Positions 26,367-36,400 of a stretch of 64,000 nt of DNA are shown here, one piece after another. Positions within the stretch are counted from its first letter, which is position 1; the number at the start of each line of letters is the position of its first letter. The notes beneath the pieces were generated by a model. It was not told where the DNA came from, made no database searches, and saw nothing but the letters and a program-made list of their open reading frames with translations. The stretch lies in assembly GCF_001443045.1 (NCBI RefSeq), contig NZ_LKPJ01000015.1:152396-216395 (forward strand), in the 5' to 3' direction. The DNA is from Burkholderia ambifaria (lineage in GTDB: Bacteria; Pseudomonadota; Gammaproteobacteria; Burkholderiales; Burkholderiaceae). The position numbers and the translations under genes are program-made.

Positions 26367-27296
26367 TCACACCGGCGTCAGCACCGGCTCCCCCGCGAAA
26401 TGCCGCGCGGCATTGTCGAGAAACTGCTGCACCGAACGACCGAGCGCCTCCGGCGACCAGCCGCCCATGTGCGGCGTCAGCACGATATTGTCGAGGTCCG
26501 TCAGCGCACGCGGCGACTCGGGCTCGCCTTCGTACACGTCGAGCCCCGCGCCCGCGATGCGCCGTTCGCGTAGCGCATCCGCCAGAGCAGCGGTATCGAC
26601 AACACTGCCGCGCGACACGTTGACGAGAAACCCTTCGGGGCCAAGCGCATCGAGCACCGCGCGATCGATCAGGTGATGCGTGTCCGCGCCGCCCGGCGTC
26701 GCAACGATCAGGAAATCGGCCCAGTGCGCAAGCGCATCGACACGCTCGAAATAGCGATACGGAACATCCTTCGCGGAACGGTTGTGATAACCGGTCTCGA
26801 TGTCGAAGCCGGCCGCGCGGCGCGCGCATTTCTCGCCGATCTTGCCGAGCCCGACGATGCCGAGCCGCTTGCCCGATACGTTCGGCGGCATCGGCAGCCC
26901 CTCACGCCATATGCCCGCGCGGGTTTTCGCATCGAGCTGCACAACGTTGCGCACCACGGCGAGCAGCAGCGCGAATGCGTGATCGGCGACGCAATCGTCA
27001 TTGGTGCCCGCGCCCGTCACCACGGTGATGCCGCGCGCCTTCGCATGCGCGACATCGATGTGCTCATAGCCGGCGCCGAGCGCACTGACGAAGGTGAGCT
27101 GCGGCAGACGATCGATGTCGACGGCAGCGAGGCCCGTGCTGCCGTTGGTCAGCACCGCGCGAATCGTGCCGCCGTGTTCGGCGATCGCGCGCTCACGTTC
27201 TTCGGCCGTCGGTGCGTAGTGGACGTCGTACAACATGGCGATCTGGCGGTGCGCGTCGCCGCGCAGCGCGATAAGGACCAGCAGCTCGGGCTTCAT
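26367..27296 (-). CDS. D-2-hydroxyacid dehydrogenase (glyoxylate/hydroxypyruvate reductase-like)
   Basis: A 309-aa NAD(P)-dependent dehydrogenase. The Rossmann motif is GKRLGIVGLGKIGEKCARRA. Catalytic Arg, Glu and His sit in FLVNVSRGSVVDTAALADAL, GLDVYEGEPESP and LTPHMGGWSPEA. Relatives reduce glyoxylate, hydroxypyruvate or 2-ketogluconate. It is on the same strand as the M20 gene but 211 bp upstream of it, so it is likely a separate transcript. Confidence 0.92.
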   Translation of the reverse strand: MKPELLVLIALRGDAHRQIAMLYDVHYAPTAEERERAIAEHGGTIRAVLTNGSTGLAAVDIDRLPQLTFVSALGAGYEHIDVAHAKARGITVVTGAGTNDDCVADHAFALLLAVVRNVVQLDAKTRAGIWREGLPMPPNVSGKRLGIVGLGKIGEKCARRAAGFDIETGYHNRSAKDVPYRYFERVDALAHWADFLIVATPGGADTHHLIDRAVLDALGPEGFLVNVSRGSVVDTAALADALRERRIAGAGLDVYEGEPESPRALTDLDNIVLTPHMGGWSPEALGRSVQQFLDNAARHFAGEPVLTPV

Positions 27297-27462
27297 GTCA
27301 GCAAATGTCCGCAGGCGGGAATGCGTTCCAGTGTAGCAACGGCGCGCGACGCGTGCGGGTTACCCCCACGCGCGCTGTGGACGTGCCGCCGCACGTGGTT
27401 TGCCAAAGCGGACTCAGTCAAGTAACTTTCGGCGTACGCCCCCATCCTGGAGAATGGCCCGT

Positions 27463-28386
27463 ATGAAGCTCGCCCTGCCCGCCCGGATTCTGGGCCTCGC
27501 GTTCGCCGCCGCTGTCGTCGCACCCGGCGCGCACGCCGACACGCCTGTCGTGGTGTCGTCGAAGATCGACACCGAAGGCAACCTGCTCGGCAACGTCATC
27601 GCCCAGGTGCTGAAGGCCCACGGCATCCCCGTCACCGAAAAGATCGCGCTCGGCGCGACGCCGCTCGTGCGCAAGGCGCTCACGAGCGGCGAGATCGACA
27701 TCTACCCCGAGTACACGGGCAACGCCGCGTTCTTCTTCAACAAGGCCGACGATCCCCTGTGGAAGAATGCAAGCCAGGGCTACGACACTGCGAAGAAACT
27801 CGATTACGCGGCGAACCATCTCGTCTGGCTCGCACCGGCGCCCGCGAACAACACGTGGGGCGTCGCCGTGCTCGCACCGGTCGCGCAATCGCAACGCCTG
27901 AAGACCTTCTCCGATTTCGGCAAGTGGATCGCGGGCGGCGGCAAGGTGAAGCTCGCGGCGTCCGCCGAATTCGTGAACAGCGCATCCGCGCTGCCGTCGT
28001 TCGAGAAGGCATACGGCTTCAAGCTGAAACCCGAGCAACTCGTCGTGCTGTCGGGCGGCGACACGGCCGCGACGATCAAGGCCGCCGCGAACCAGACCGA
28101 CGGCGTGAACGCTGCGATGGTGTACGGCACCGACGGCGGCATCGCATCGAGCGGCCTCGTCGTGCTCGACGACGACAAGCACGTGCAGCCCGTCTATGCG
28201 CCGACGCCGGTGATTCGCGAAGCCGTGCTGAAGGCGCATCCGCAAATCGCCGACTACCTGAAGCCCGTGTTCGCGAGCCTCGACCTGAAGACGCTGCAGA
28301 CGCTGAACGCGCGCATCCAGATCAACGGCGAACCGGCGGCCGGCGTGGCGAGGAGCTACCTGAAGTCGAAGGGCTTCGTTAAGTGA
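27463..28386 (+). CDS. osmF: Glycine betaine/choline-type ABC transporter, periplasmic binding protein (OsmF/YehZ family)
   Basis: A 307-aa secreted binding protein: hydrophobic signal ending in GAHA before DTPVVVSSKIDTEG. The mature protein has the OpuAC/YehZ pattern SSKIDTEGNLLGNVIAQVL, IYPEYTGNAAFFF and FGKWIAGGGKVKLAASAEF. The operon order SBP-permease-ATPase-permease equals E. coli yehZYXW, a low-affinity betaine-type system. ATG at 27463 was chosen as GGAGA lies about 10 bases before it; ATG at 27454 is too close. The ligand (betaine, choline or another compound) is not proven. Confidence 0.9.
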   Translation: MKLALPARILGLAFAAAVVAPGAHADTPVVVSSKIDTEGNLLGNVIAQVLKAHGIPVTEKIALGATPLVRKALTSGEIDIYPEYTGNAAFFFNKADDPLWKNASQGYDTAKKLDYAANHLVWLAPAPANNTWGVAVLAPVAQSQRLKTFSDFGKWIAGGGKVKLAASAEFVNSASALPSFEKAYGFKLKPEQLVVLSGGDTAATIKAAANQTDGVNAAMVYGTDGGIASSGLVVLDDDKHVQPVYAPTPVIREAVLKAHPQIADYLKPVFASLDLKTLQTLNARIQINGEPAAGVARSYLKSKGFVK

Positions 28387-29561
28387 CGGGTCGCGCGGTG
28401 GCGTCCGCGCGGCGCATCACGCTCGACAAGGTCGGCATCCTGATCGGTGTCCTGACGATCGTCGCGGTGGCCGGCATGCCGTTCATGGTGCTGCGGCCGA
28501 ACCGCATCGCAGCCGGCACGGGGCTGTCGGTATTCGCCGCGCTGCCGCCCGTGCAGGGTGCCGCGCTCGCCGCGCTGTGGATCGTCGGCGCGCTATGGGC
28601 GATGACGGCGAGCCGTCCCGCCTGGCGGCTCGCGGCCGGCTGCGCGTGGCTCGCGACGCTCGCCTATGCGCTCGGCGCGGCCGCGGCGCACGTCGTCGCG
28701 CCCGACGACATGCTCGCGCGCGTATCGCCCGCGGCAGGCGTCTGGCTGCTGCTGTTCGCGTGGGCCGTGCTCGTCGCGGACGCGCTCGCGCGGCTCGCAT
28801 TCGGCCCGTGGCGGCGCCTCGTCGCGCTTGTCGTCGCGATGGCGGCGATCTCGGTGCCGCTCGCAAGCGGCTGGTGGGACGGACTCTCCGTCATGCGCGA
28901 ATACGCGGTGCGCAGCGACGACTTCTGGCGCGAGGCAATCCGGCACGTATCGCTCGCAGGCGGCTCGGTCGCGGCCGCGCTCGTCGCGGGCCTGCCGCTC
29001 GGCATCGCGTGCGCGCGGATTGCACCGGTGCGCACCGTCGTGATGCCGGTGCTCAATATCGTGCAGACGATCCCGAGCATCGCGATGTACGGGCTGATGA
29101 TGGCGCCGCTCGGCCTGCTCGCCACGCACGTGCCGCTCGCGGCCGCGCTCGGCATTCGCGGGATCGGCGTCGCGCCGGCCGTGCTCGCGCTGTTTCTCTA
29201 TTCGCTGCTGCCGATCGCGTCGAGTGTCGTGGTCGGGCTCGAGCAGGTGCCGCCGCACGTGACCGAAGCGGCACGCGCGATGGGCATGACGCGCACGCAG
29301 CGGCTGCTGCGCGTCGATCTCGTGCTCGCGCTGCCGGTCATCCTGAGCGGCGTGCGCATCGTGCTCGTGCAGAACATCGGCCTGACCGCGGTCGCCGCGC
29401 TGATCGGCGGCGGCGGGTTCGGCACCTTTATCTTCCAGGGAATCGGCCAGTCGGCCGCCGATCTCGTGCTGCTCGGCGCGATCCCGACGATCGCGCTCGC
29501 GCTGGCGGCCGCCGTCGTGTTCGAAGCCGCGACCGCGCTCGCGAAGGGACGTACCGCATGA
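28383..29561 (+). CDS. yehY: OpuC/YehY-type ABC transporter permease
   Basis: A 392-aa membrane protein. The N-terminal 190 residues are extra helices, as in YehY. The rest is a BPD-type permease with the EAA loop TEAARAMGMTRTQRLLRVDL and the conserved NIVQTIPSIAMYGLMMAPLG. A GTG start overlaps the stop of the binding-protein gene by 4 bp. Forms the transmembrane channel with the second permease. Confidence 0.9.
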   Translation: MTGRAVASARRITLDKVGILIGVLTIVAVAGMPFMVLRPNRIAAGTGLSVFAALPPVQGAALAALWIVGALWAMTASRPAWRLAAGCAWLATLAYALGAAAAHVVAPDDMLARVSPAAGVWLLLFAWAVLVADALARLAFGPWRRLVALVVAMAAISVPLASGWWDGLSVMREYAVRSDDFWREAIRHVSLAGGSVAAALVAGLPLGIACARIAPVRTVVMPVLNIVQTIPSIAMYGLMMAPLGLLATHVPLAAALGIRGIGVAPAVLALFLYSLLPIASSVVVGLEQVPPHVTEAARAMGMTRTQRLLRVDLVLALPVILSGVRIVLVQNIGLTAVAALIGGGGFGTFIFQGIGQSAADLVLLGAIPTIALALAAAVVFEAATALAKGRTA

Positions 29562-30496
29562 TCGAGATCGAACGCATCGGCAAACGCTTCGGCGACGTCG
29601 TCGCCGTCGACGACGTGTCGCTGACGATGAAGCAAGGCACGATCACCGCACTCGTCGGCGCGTCGGGCAGCGGCAAGTCGACGCTGCTGCGGATGATCAA
29701 CCGGCTGATCGCGCCGTCCAGCGGCACGATCCGCATCGACGGCGTCGACACCGCGAGCGTGCCGCCCGAGCAGCTGCGGCGGCGCATCGGTTACGTGATC
29801 CAGGGGCATGGCCTGTTCCCGCACTGGAGCGTCGCGCGCAATATCGCGACCGTGCCGCGCCTGCTCGGCTGGCCAGCCGCGCGCATCGACGCGCGCGTGC
29901 GCGAACTGCTCGAACTGTTTCACCTCCCGCCTTCCGAGTTCGCCGACAAGCTGCCGCATGAACTGTCGGGTGGTCAACAGCAGCGCGTCGGCGTAGCGCG
30001 CGCGCTCGCGGCCGAGCCCGCGATGTTGCTGATGGACGAACCGTTCGGCGCGCTCGATCCGATCATCCGCAACAAGGCGCAGGACGACCTGTACGCGCTG
30101 CAGCGCCGCCTCGGCATCACGGTCGTGATCGTCACGCACGATATCGAGGAAGCGCTGAAGCTCGGCGACACGATCGCGGTGATGGATGGCGGACGGCTGC
30201 TGCAGGTCGCGTCGCCGGCCGAGATTCTCGGCAGGCCGGCGGCAGGTGTGGTCGAACAACTCGTCGCGGGCGTCGACCGGCCGCTGCGCCTGCTCGCGCT
30301 GACGCCGATCGACGCGGTGGCCGAACCCGGTCATGTCGACGGCAAACCGATCGCCGCGACGCGCACGCTGCGCGATGCGGTGTCCGAGCTGCTGTGGCGC
30401 GGTGTCGATGCATTGCCGGTCGACGACGGCAACGGGCATGCGGCGCGCCGCATCACGCTCGACGCGATCCGCACGCACGCAAGGAAGCCCGCATGA
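29558..30496 (+). CDS. yehX: OpuC/YehX-type ABC transporter ATP-binding protein
   Basis: A 312-aa ATPase of the quaternary-amine group. Walker A VGASGSGKSTLLRM, Q-loop YVIQGHGLFPHWSVARNI, signature ELSGGQQQRVGVARAL, Walker B AMLLMDEPFGALDP. The C-terminal tail of about 80 residues (ATRTLRDAVSELLWRGVDAL) is a degenerate CBS-like region. It overlaps both neighbours by 4 bp (ATGA). Confidence 0.92.
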   Translation: MIEIERIGKRFGDVVAVDDVSLTMKQGTITALVGASGSGKSTLLRMINRLIAPSSGTIRIDGVDTASVPPEQLRRRIGYVIQGHGLFPHWSVARNIATVPRLLGWPAARIDARVRELLELFHLPPSEFADKLPHELSGGQQQRVGVARALAAEPAMLLMDEPFGALDPIIRNKAQDDLYALQRRLGITVVIVTHDIEEALKLGDTIAVMDGGRLLQVASPAEILGRPAAGVVEQLVAGVDRPLRLLALTPIDAVAEPGHVDGKPIAATRTLRDAVSELLWRGVDALPVDDGNGHAARRITLDAIRTHARKPA

Positions 30497-31260
30497 CGAC
30501 GCGGCACGCGCGTTCGCCCCTGCCGCGGCGGCTGCCTGCGTATGCCGCACGCGCGGCCGCGCTCGCGCTGTTGCTCGTACTGCTGTTGCGCCCCGCGTGG
30601 CTGCAGGGCGTGTTCACGCCGTTCGCGGACAACGGCGCGCCGGTCATCTACGATCGTGCGAGCCTGCTCGACCTCACGCTCGCGCATCTCGGCACCGTCG
30701 CGCTGTCGAGCGTGATCGGCACGCTGGTCGCGATCGCAGCCGGCATTGCTGTCACACGGCCGTCCGGCGCGGATTTCCTGCCGGTTGCGCGCAGCGTCGT
30801 CGACATCGGCCAGACCTTTCCGCCCGTCGCGGTGCTCGCGCTCGCGGTGCCGGCCGTCGGCTTCGGGTTGAAGCCCGTGCTGATCGCGCTCGTTCTGTAC
30901 GGTCTCCTGCCGATTTTCGAGAGCACGATCGCGGGGCTCGAGGACGTGCCGCGCGACGTCGTCGAAGCCGCGCGCGGAATGGGGATGAGCGGCTGGCAGC
31001 AGCTCGTGTCGGTCGAGCTGCCGCTCGCGTTTCCGGTGATCGTGAACGGCATCCGGCTCGCGGTCGTGATCAATCTCGGCACCGCGACGATCGGGTCGAC
31101 GGTCGCCGCACGCGGGCTCGGCGACGTGATCATCGCGGGCCTGCAAACCTCGAACACCGCGTTCGTGCTGCAGGGCGGCGTGATCGTCGGGCTGCTCGCG
31201 GTGCTGGTCAGCGACGCGATCGGCGCGCTTGCGCGGGTGGCGAGCGCGCGGCGGCCGTAG
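30493..31260 (+). CDS. yehW: OpuC/YehW-type ABC transporter permease
   Basis: A 255-aa permease with about five helices: LTLAHLGTVALSSVIGTLVA, VDIGQTFPPVAVLALAVPAV and the EAA loop DVVEAARGMGMSGWQQLVSV. Last gene of the four-gene operon, overlapping the ATPase by 4 bp. Confidence 0.92.
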   Translation: MTTRHARSPLPRRLPAYAARAAALALLLVLLLRPAWLQGVFTPFADNGAPVIYDRASLLDLTLAHLGTVALSSVIGTLVAIAAGIAVTRPSGADFLPVARSVVDIGQTFPPVAVLALAVPAVGFGLKPVLIALVLYGLLPIFESTIAGLEDVPRDVVEAARGMGMSGWQQLVSVELPLAFPVIVNGIRLAVVINLGTATIGSTVAARGLGDVIIAGLQTSNTAFVLQGGVIVGLLAVLVSDAIGALARVASARRP

Positions 31261-31479
31261 CACGCATCTGCAGCGGCGAGGGCGCAAGCGAAAAAGGGGA
31301 CGCGAGAAAAAATCCGGCAATGCTTCGTCCGGACTCCGATTCGTGCTCGCACAACAATCCAGCCTGCGCTCGGCGTGCATCGACACAAGCCTACATCGCG
31401 CTTTCATTCGAGCCTGCGCTCGAACGCACGCGACAATTGGCCGATATACTATGCGCCTCCCATTTCCCCGCACCCCACC

Positions 31480-32130
31480 ATGCGACGACGGTTTTTTTGG
31501 CTGATCGTGCTCTCGCTCGGCATTGCGCAGCAGGCCTCGGCGCAGCAGGCACCCGCGCTGCCTGCGTCCGCGCCCGAAGCGGCCGCATCCGCGCTGCTCG
31601 CGAACGATCAGCCAAACGAAGCAAACCGTCGCATCACGTCCTACCTGACGAAGAAGTTCGGTGTCGCCAAGGAGCGCGCCGCAAAGCTCGCCGATATCGT
31701 GAGCATCACTGCGACGAAATATTCGCTGCCTCCGGCACTCGTTTACGCGATTATTTCGATCGAATCGCGCTTCCAGGAAAAGGCGCGCGGCCAGCATGGC
31801 GCGACCGGGCTGATGCAGGTCGTGCCGGCCGCACACCGCGGCATGCTGCGCGACGTGAAGGACCTGACCGAGCCGAATGTGAACGTCGACGCCGGCTCCA
31901 GGATCCTGTCGGGCTACGTGCGGGCGGCCGGCGGCAACGTGCAGGCCGGGCTGAAGAACTACGGCGGATCGAATGCGTATGCGGCGAAGGTGATGCAGCG
32001 GGTCGACACGTTCCGCTTCGTGCTCGAACCCGAGGACGGCGCGAATGCCGTGAGCGACGGGAAAGCGCACATGGTGCCGGTCAGCGATCCGCCGACTGCG
32101 GCGCCCGCCGCAAGCCGCAACGCGAAGTAA
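31480..32130 (+). CDS. Lytic transglycosylase (SLT domain)
   Basis: A 216-aa secreted protein: signal peptide MRRRFFWLIVLSLGIAQQAS ending near ASA-QQ, then an SLT/goose-lysozyme-like domain. The catalytic Glu is in YAIISIESRFQ, followed by GQHGATGLMQVVPAAH and LKNYGGSNAYAAKVMQ. It cleaves peptidoglycan between MurNAc and GlcNAc. It has no cargo or other domain. The start was set at the ATG before the signal peptide; TATACT at 31445-31450 may be its -10 box. It is transcribed alone. Confidence 0.9.
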   Translation: MRRRFFWLIVLSLGIAQQASAQQAPALPASAPEAAASALLANDQPNEANRRITSYLTKKFGVAKERAAKLADIVSITATKYSLPPALVYAIISIESRFQEKARGQHGATGLMQVVPAAHRGMLRDVKDLTEPNVNVDAGSRILSGYVRAAGGNVQAGLKNYGGSNAYAAKVMQRVDTFRFVLEPEDGANAVSDGKAHMVPVSDPPTAAPAASRNAK

Positions 32131-32257
32131 GCGCGATGCGCGCCTGCGTATCTCGACGCAGCAGAACGCACGACGGCATGCACCGCCCGTCAGCCAGATG
32201 GTGCTCGCCAATCCCGATTCATAGTTAACCGTGGGTCGAATAGCCAATTGTTCCGTT

Positions 32258-32316
32258 ATTCCAGGAACAATGCTGGCACTGGCAACCCGCCCGTCCTTAT
32301 TCTGATATTCCAGGAA
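32258..32316. repeat. Duplicated ATTCCAGGAA sites
   Basis: The decamer ATTCCAGGAA occurs exactly at 32258-32267 and 32307-32316, start to start 49 bp. Each holds the palindrome TTCC-A-GGAA. The first is part of a larger TTGTTCC/GGAACAA inverted repeat. They lie between convergent genes, just before the sox-operon terminator. Confidence 0.5.
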
Positions 32317-32317
32317 T

Positions 32318-32359
32318 TAAAAACAAGGGCGGCGACGCTTTCGCGCCGCCGCCCTTGTT
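32318..32359 (-). terminator. Rho-independent terminator of the sox operon
   Basis: A perfect 13-bp stem (32322-32334 with 32347-32359). Read on the minus strand it is followed by TTTTTAATTCC. It lies about 30 bp past the folB-like stop. Confidence 0.85.
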
Positions 32360-32390
32360 GACCGGATCGCCCCGACCCGGCACCACCCGC

Positions 32391-32831
32391 TCACAGCTGC
32401 CCCGCCGCCCCCGTCCACCGCAGGTAATCCCCGCGCGTCCAGTCGAGCGACACGCCGACGCGCTTCGTCCCCGGCCGGATCTTCGGCTTGTACATCGACA
32501 GCGTCAGCAACTCCAGCGCGGGCCATTCGCGGAACGACAGCACCGCGAGATCGGCGACGAGCGTTTCGAGCAGCCGCGTATGCGGCTTGTGCGACAGGAA
32601 CGACGCGACGCGCGCGCAGTAGCCGTCGTAATCGATCCACTCGCCCTGCTCGCTCGGCTCGCAGCGATACCCGAGCCGCGCATCGATCACGATCGGCTGC
32701 GGCGCCTCGTGCTCGTGTGCGTGGATGCCGATTCGCGCAGGCACCTTCAGTTCGTCGACGAACACGCTCCAGCCACGCCCGCGCAGGCGCGGCGCGTCGA
32801 TCGCCACGAACGGTTCGTCGAACGGCTTCAT
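32391..32831 (-). CDS. Dihydroneopterin aldolase-like protein (FolB family) in the sox operon
   Basis: A 146-aa T-fold protein with FolB hallmarks: GIHAHEHEAPQPIVID near the N-terminus (active-site Glu region) and the catalytic-Lys motif YKPKIRPGTKRVGVSLDW at the end. FolB cleaves dihydroneopterin to 6-hydroxymethyl-dihydropterin for folate synthesis. Its ATG overlaps soxG by 4 bp, so it is translated with the sarcosine oxidase, an enzyme that hands one-carbon units to tetrahydrofolate. It may raise folate supply, or act on a folate-related compound. The genome likely has another housekeeping folB; that is an inference. Confidence 0.82.
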   Translation of the reverse strand: MKPFDEPFVAIDAPRLRGRGWSVFVDELKVPARIGIHAHEHEAPQPIVIDARLGYRCEPSEQGEWIDYDGYCARVASFLSHKPHTRLLETLVADLAVLSFREWPALELLTLSMYKPKIRPGTKRVGVSLDWTRGDYLRWTGAAGQL

Positions 32832-33457
32832 GATGCGAGCGGCGCCGCGGCGTCGAGCATGATGCGCACGAAATAGTCGGCGAAGCTGCGACGCAGGACG
32901 ATCTCGAACGTATCGTCACCGGTCGGGATCAGCGTGATCGGCGACTTGAAGTAGTGCGACTGCGCGCACTGGCCTGGCTTCAGCACACGCGGATGCAGAT
33001 CGAGCGGGCAGCCGCGCGCGATCACGTCGCGTACGCGTTCGCCGCTGATCTCGACAACCGTGTAGCCGCTGCCGACGTCGACGGCTGCTGCGTACAGGCC
33101 CTGCACGGCCTCGGCGAGCTGCGCCTCGAGCACGCCCGCCGGCACGGGGCCGTTCGAGCGTACGAACCACTCGTCGGGACCGAGCCACAGCACGTCGTAC
33201 TCGGCGCCGCGTGCGACCGTGTTCGGCGTCGACGGCGGCCGGCAGCCGACCACGCGCTCGAACGCGCTGACGAATGCCGGGTCGCTCAGCTCGCCGCGCA
33301 CGTTCACGAGGTCGAGGAACGGCCGCTCGCGCAGCATGAACTTCTTGGATGCGCGTGCCTGGTGCGGCTTCAGCACATCGGCCGCGCCGACGAACGGCGA
33401 TTCAAGCGTCACGCCCGCGCCCGCCACCGGTGCCTGGTTTCTCGTTTCATTCCACAT
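32828..33457 (-). CDS. soxG: Sarcosine oxidase gamma subunit
   Basis: The smallest structural partner (209 aa) of the heterotetrameric sarcosine oxidase; it has a GcvT-like fold. LRERPFLDLVNVRG, LWLGPDEWFVRSN and VDVGSGYTVVEISGERVRDV are typical. It stabilises the alpha/beta/delta core and helps form the internal cavity linking flavin to folate sites. It overlaps soxA by 11 bp and the folB-like gene by 4 bp. Confidence 0.92.
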   Translation of the reverse strand: MWNETRNQAPVAGAGVTLESPFVGAADVLKPHQARASKKFMLRERPFLDLVNVRGELSDPAFVSAFERVVGCRPPSTPNTVARGAEYDVLWLGPDEWFVRSNGPVPAGVLEAQLAEAVQGLYAAAVDVGSGYTVVEISGERVRDVIARGCPLDLHPRVLKPGQCAQSHYFKSPITLIPTGDDTFEIVLRRSFADYFVRIMLDAAAPLAS

Positions 33458-36400
33458 TCTGGCGCACCCCTTCGGTATCGTAGAAAACCGGGCTCGAGAT
33501 CTTCGCGGTGATGCGCTTGCCGTTGGCCAGCGGAATCACGACGCTCTCGCCCATCTTGTTCAGGCCGCCCTTCACCACCGCCAGCGCGATCGAGCGCTTC
33601 AGGATCGGGCTGTAATAACTCGACGTCACGTGGCCGAGCATCGGCGTCGGATCGGTCGCCGACACCTGCGTGTCCTTCGCGATGATCTGCGCGCCTTCCG
33701 GCAGCACGAACTGTTCGTCTTCGGTCAGGAGGCCGACGAACTGCTTGCGGCCTTCCTTCGACGTATCCGAGCGCGACAGCGAACGCTTGCCGAGGAAGTC
33801 CTTCGATTTCGCGACGACCCCGCCCATCCCGAGGTCGTACGGCGTGATCGAGCCGTCGGTGTCCTGGCCGACGATGATGTAGCCCTTCTCCGCGCGCAGC
33901 ACGTGCATCGTCTCGGTGCCGTACGGCGTGATGTCGAACTCGGCACCGGCCGCCATCAGCGCTTCCCATACCGCGCGACCCGCGTTGGCCGGCACGTTCA
34001 CTTCATAGGCCAGTTCGCCCGAGAAGCTGATCCGCATCACGCGCGCCTTCGCGCCCGCGACGGTGCCGTTCCGGTAGCTCATGAACGGGAACGCGTCGTT
34101 GCCGAAGTCGATGTCCTGGCACACCTTCTGCAAGACCTTGCGGCTCTTCGGGCCAACCACCGCGAACGTCGCCCAGTGATCGGTGACGGACGCGAGCCGC
34201 ACCTTCATGTCGGGCCATTCGGTTTGCAGCCAGCGCTCGAGCCACGTGAGCACGCGCGCCGCGCCGCCGGTCGTCGTCGTCATCATGAAATGCTGGTCGG
34301 CGAGGCGCACCGTCACGCCGTCGTCGAACACCATCCCGTTTTCGTCGAGCATCAGCCCGTAGCGGCACTTGCCGATCTCGAGCTTGTTCCACGGGTTCGT
34401 GTACATCCAGTTCAGCAGCTTCACCGCGTCCGGACCCTGGATGTCGATCTTGCCGAGCGTCGACGCGTCGAGGATGCCGACGCTGTTGCGCACCGCGAGG
34501 CATTCGCGCTTCACGGCCGCATGCAGGTCCTCGCCCTTCTTCGGGAAGTACCACGGCCGCTTCCAGTTGCCGACGTCCTCGAACATCGCGCCGTGCTCGA
34601 CGTGCCATTCATGCACGGCCGTCTTGCGGATCGGGTCGAGGAAGTCGCCCGTCTCGCGGCCCGCGAACGTACCGAACGATACGGGCGTGTAGTTCGGGCG
34701 GAACGTCGTCGTACCCGTTTCCGGAATCGTCTTGCCGAGCGCCTGCGCGAGGATCGCCATCCCGTTGATGTTGCCGAGCTTGCCCTGGTCGGTGCCGAAG
34801 CCCATCGCGGTGTAGCGCTTCACGTGTTCGACCGACTCGAAGCCTTCGCGCGCGGCCAGCAGGATGTCGGCGGCTGCCACGTCGTTCTGGAAGTCGACGA
34901 ACTGCTTCGGTCCGCGCGGGGCGGCCTCGCGGCTGCCGACCAGCCACAACGGCTGCAGCGCGCCTTCGACGGTTTCGGCGACCTGCGGCGCGACGGGGCG
35001 CTTCGCGGCCGCGTAACCCGCGGCCTTCGCCGCTTCGGCGCCCGCGTCGAGCGCGAGCCGCAGCGCACGTGCGAGACCGAACTCGCCCGCGGCCGCACCG
35101 ACGCTCGCTTCGGCCTGCACGGGCTTGCCCGGCAGGAAGCACGCCTTCTCGTCGTTCCAGCACGCCTTGCCGCCCGACTGCGCGAACAGGTGCAGCACCG
35201 GGCTGAAGCCGCCCGACATCGCGACGAGATCGCACGACAGCGACTGCATCTTGCTGCCCGTCTTGCCGTTCGAGTAGGACGCGATGTCGACCGACGATAC
35301 GCGCCACTTGCCCGAAGCAGCCGTGACGACCGCACCGCTCATCACCGTCACGCCCTGCCGCTTTGCCGCCGCCGGCAACGCACCGTTCGACGATGCGCGC
35401 GAATCGACGACCGTCACCTTCGCACCGCATGCCTTCAGGTCGAGCGCGGTCTGGTACGCACGATCGTTGTTCGTGAACACGACCACGTCGCGGCCCGGCA
35501 GCACGCCGTAGCGATGGATGTAAGTGGACACCGCGCCGGCGAGCATCACGCCCGGCAGGTCGTTGTTGCCGAACACGATCGGACGCTCGTGCGCGCCGGT
35601 CGCGAGGATCACGCGCTTCGCGCGGACCTTCCACAGCAGCTCTCGCGTGCCCTTGCGCATCGATACCGGCTGGTGATCGGTCAGGCGCTGCGTGACCGTC
35701 ACGAGGTTGTGGTCCTGGTAGCCGAACGCGGTGCTGCGCGACAGGATCGTCACGTCGGGCAGCTTGCGCAGTTCGGCCTCGATCTTCTCGACCCACTGCT
35801 GCGCCGGCTTCGCGTCGATCTCCGCGCGGCACGACAGCAGGCTGCCGCCGAGTTCGCGCTGGTCGTCGACGAGGATCACGCGCGCGCCGGCCGTCGCGGC
35901 CGCATGCGCGGCGGCGAGGCCCGACGGGCCACCGCCGACCACGAGCACGTCGCAGTGCGCGTAGCATTTGTCGTAGCGATCGGCGTCGAGCACCTCAGGC
36001 GCCTTGCCGAGGCCGGCTGCCTCGCGGATCTTCTCTTCGTACTTCGGCCACATGTTGCGCGGCCACATGAAGGTCTTGTAGTAGAACCCGGCCGGCATGA
36101 AACGCGAGAGCTTCTGGTTGATCGCATACTTGTCGTTCTCGAGCGACGGTTCGGCGTTCACGCTCGTCGCGACGAGGCCCTGGTACAGCTCGATCTCGGT
36201 CGCGCGCGCGTTCGGCACCGTGTACGGGCCGGTTTCGAGCTGCACGACGGCATTCGGTTCCGCGACGTCCGCCGTCACGATCCCGCGCGGACGGTGGTAC
36301 TTGAAGCTGCGCGCGACGAAGTGCACGCCGTTCGCGAGCAGCGCGGACGCGAGCGTGTCGCCCTGGAAGCCCTGATACGTGCGGCCGTTGAACGTGAACG

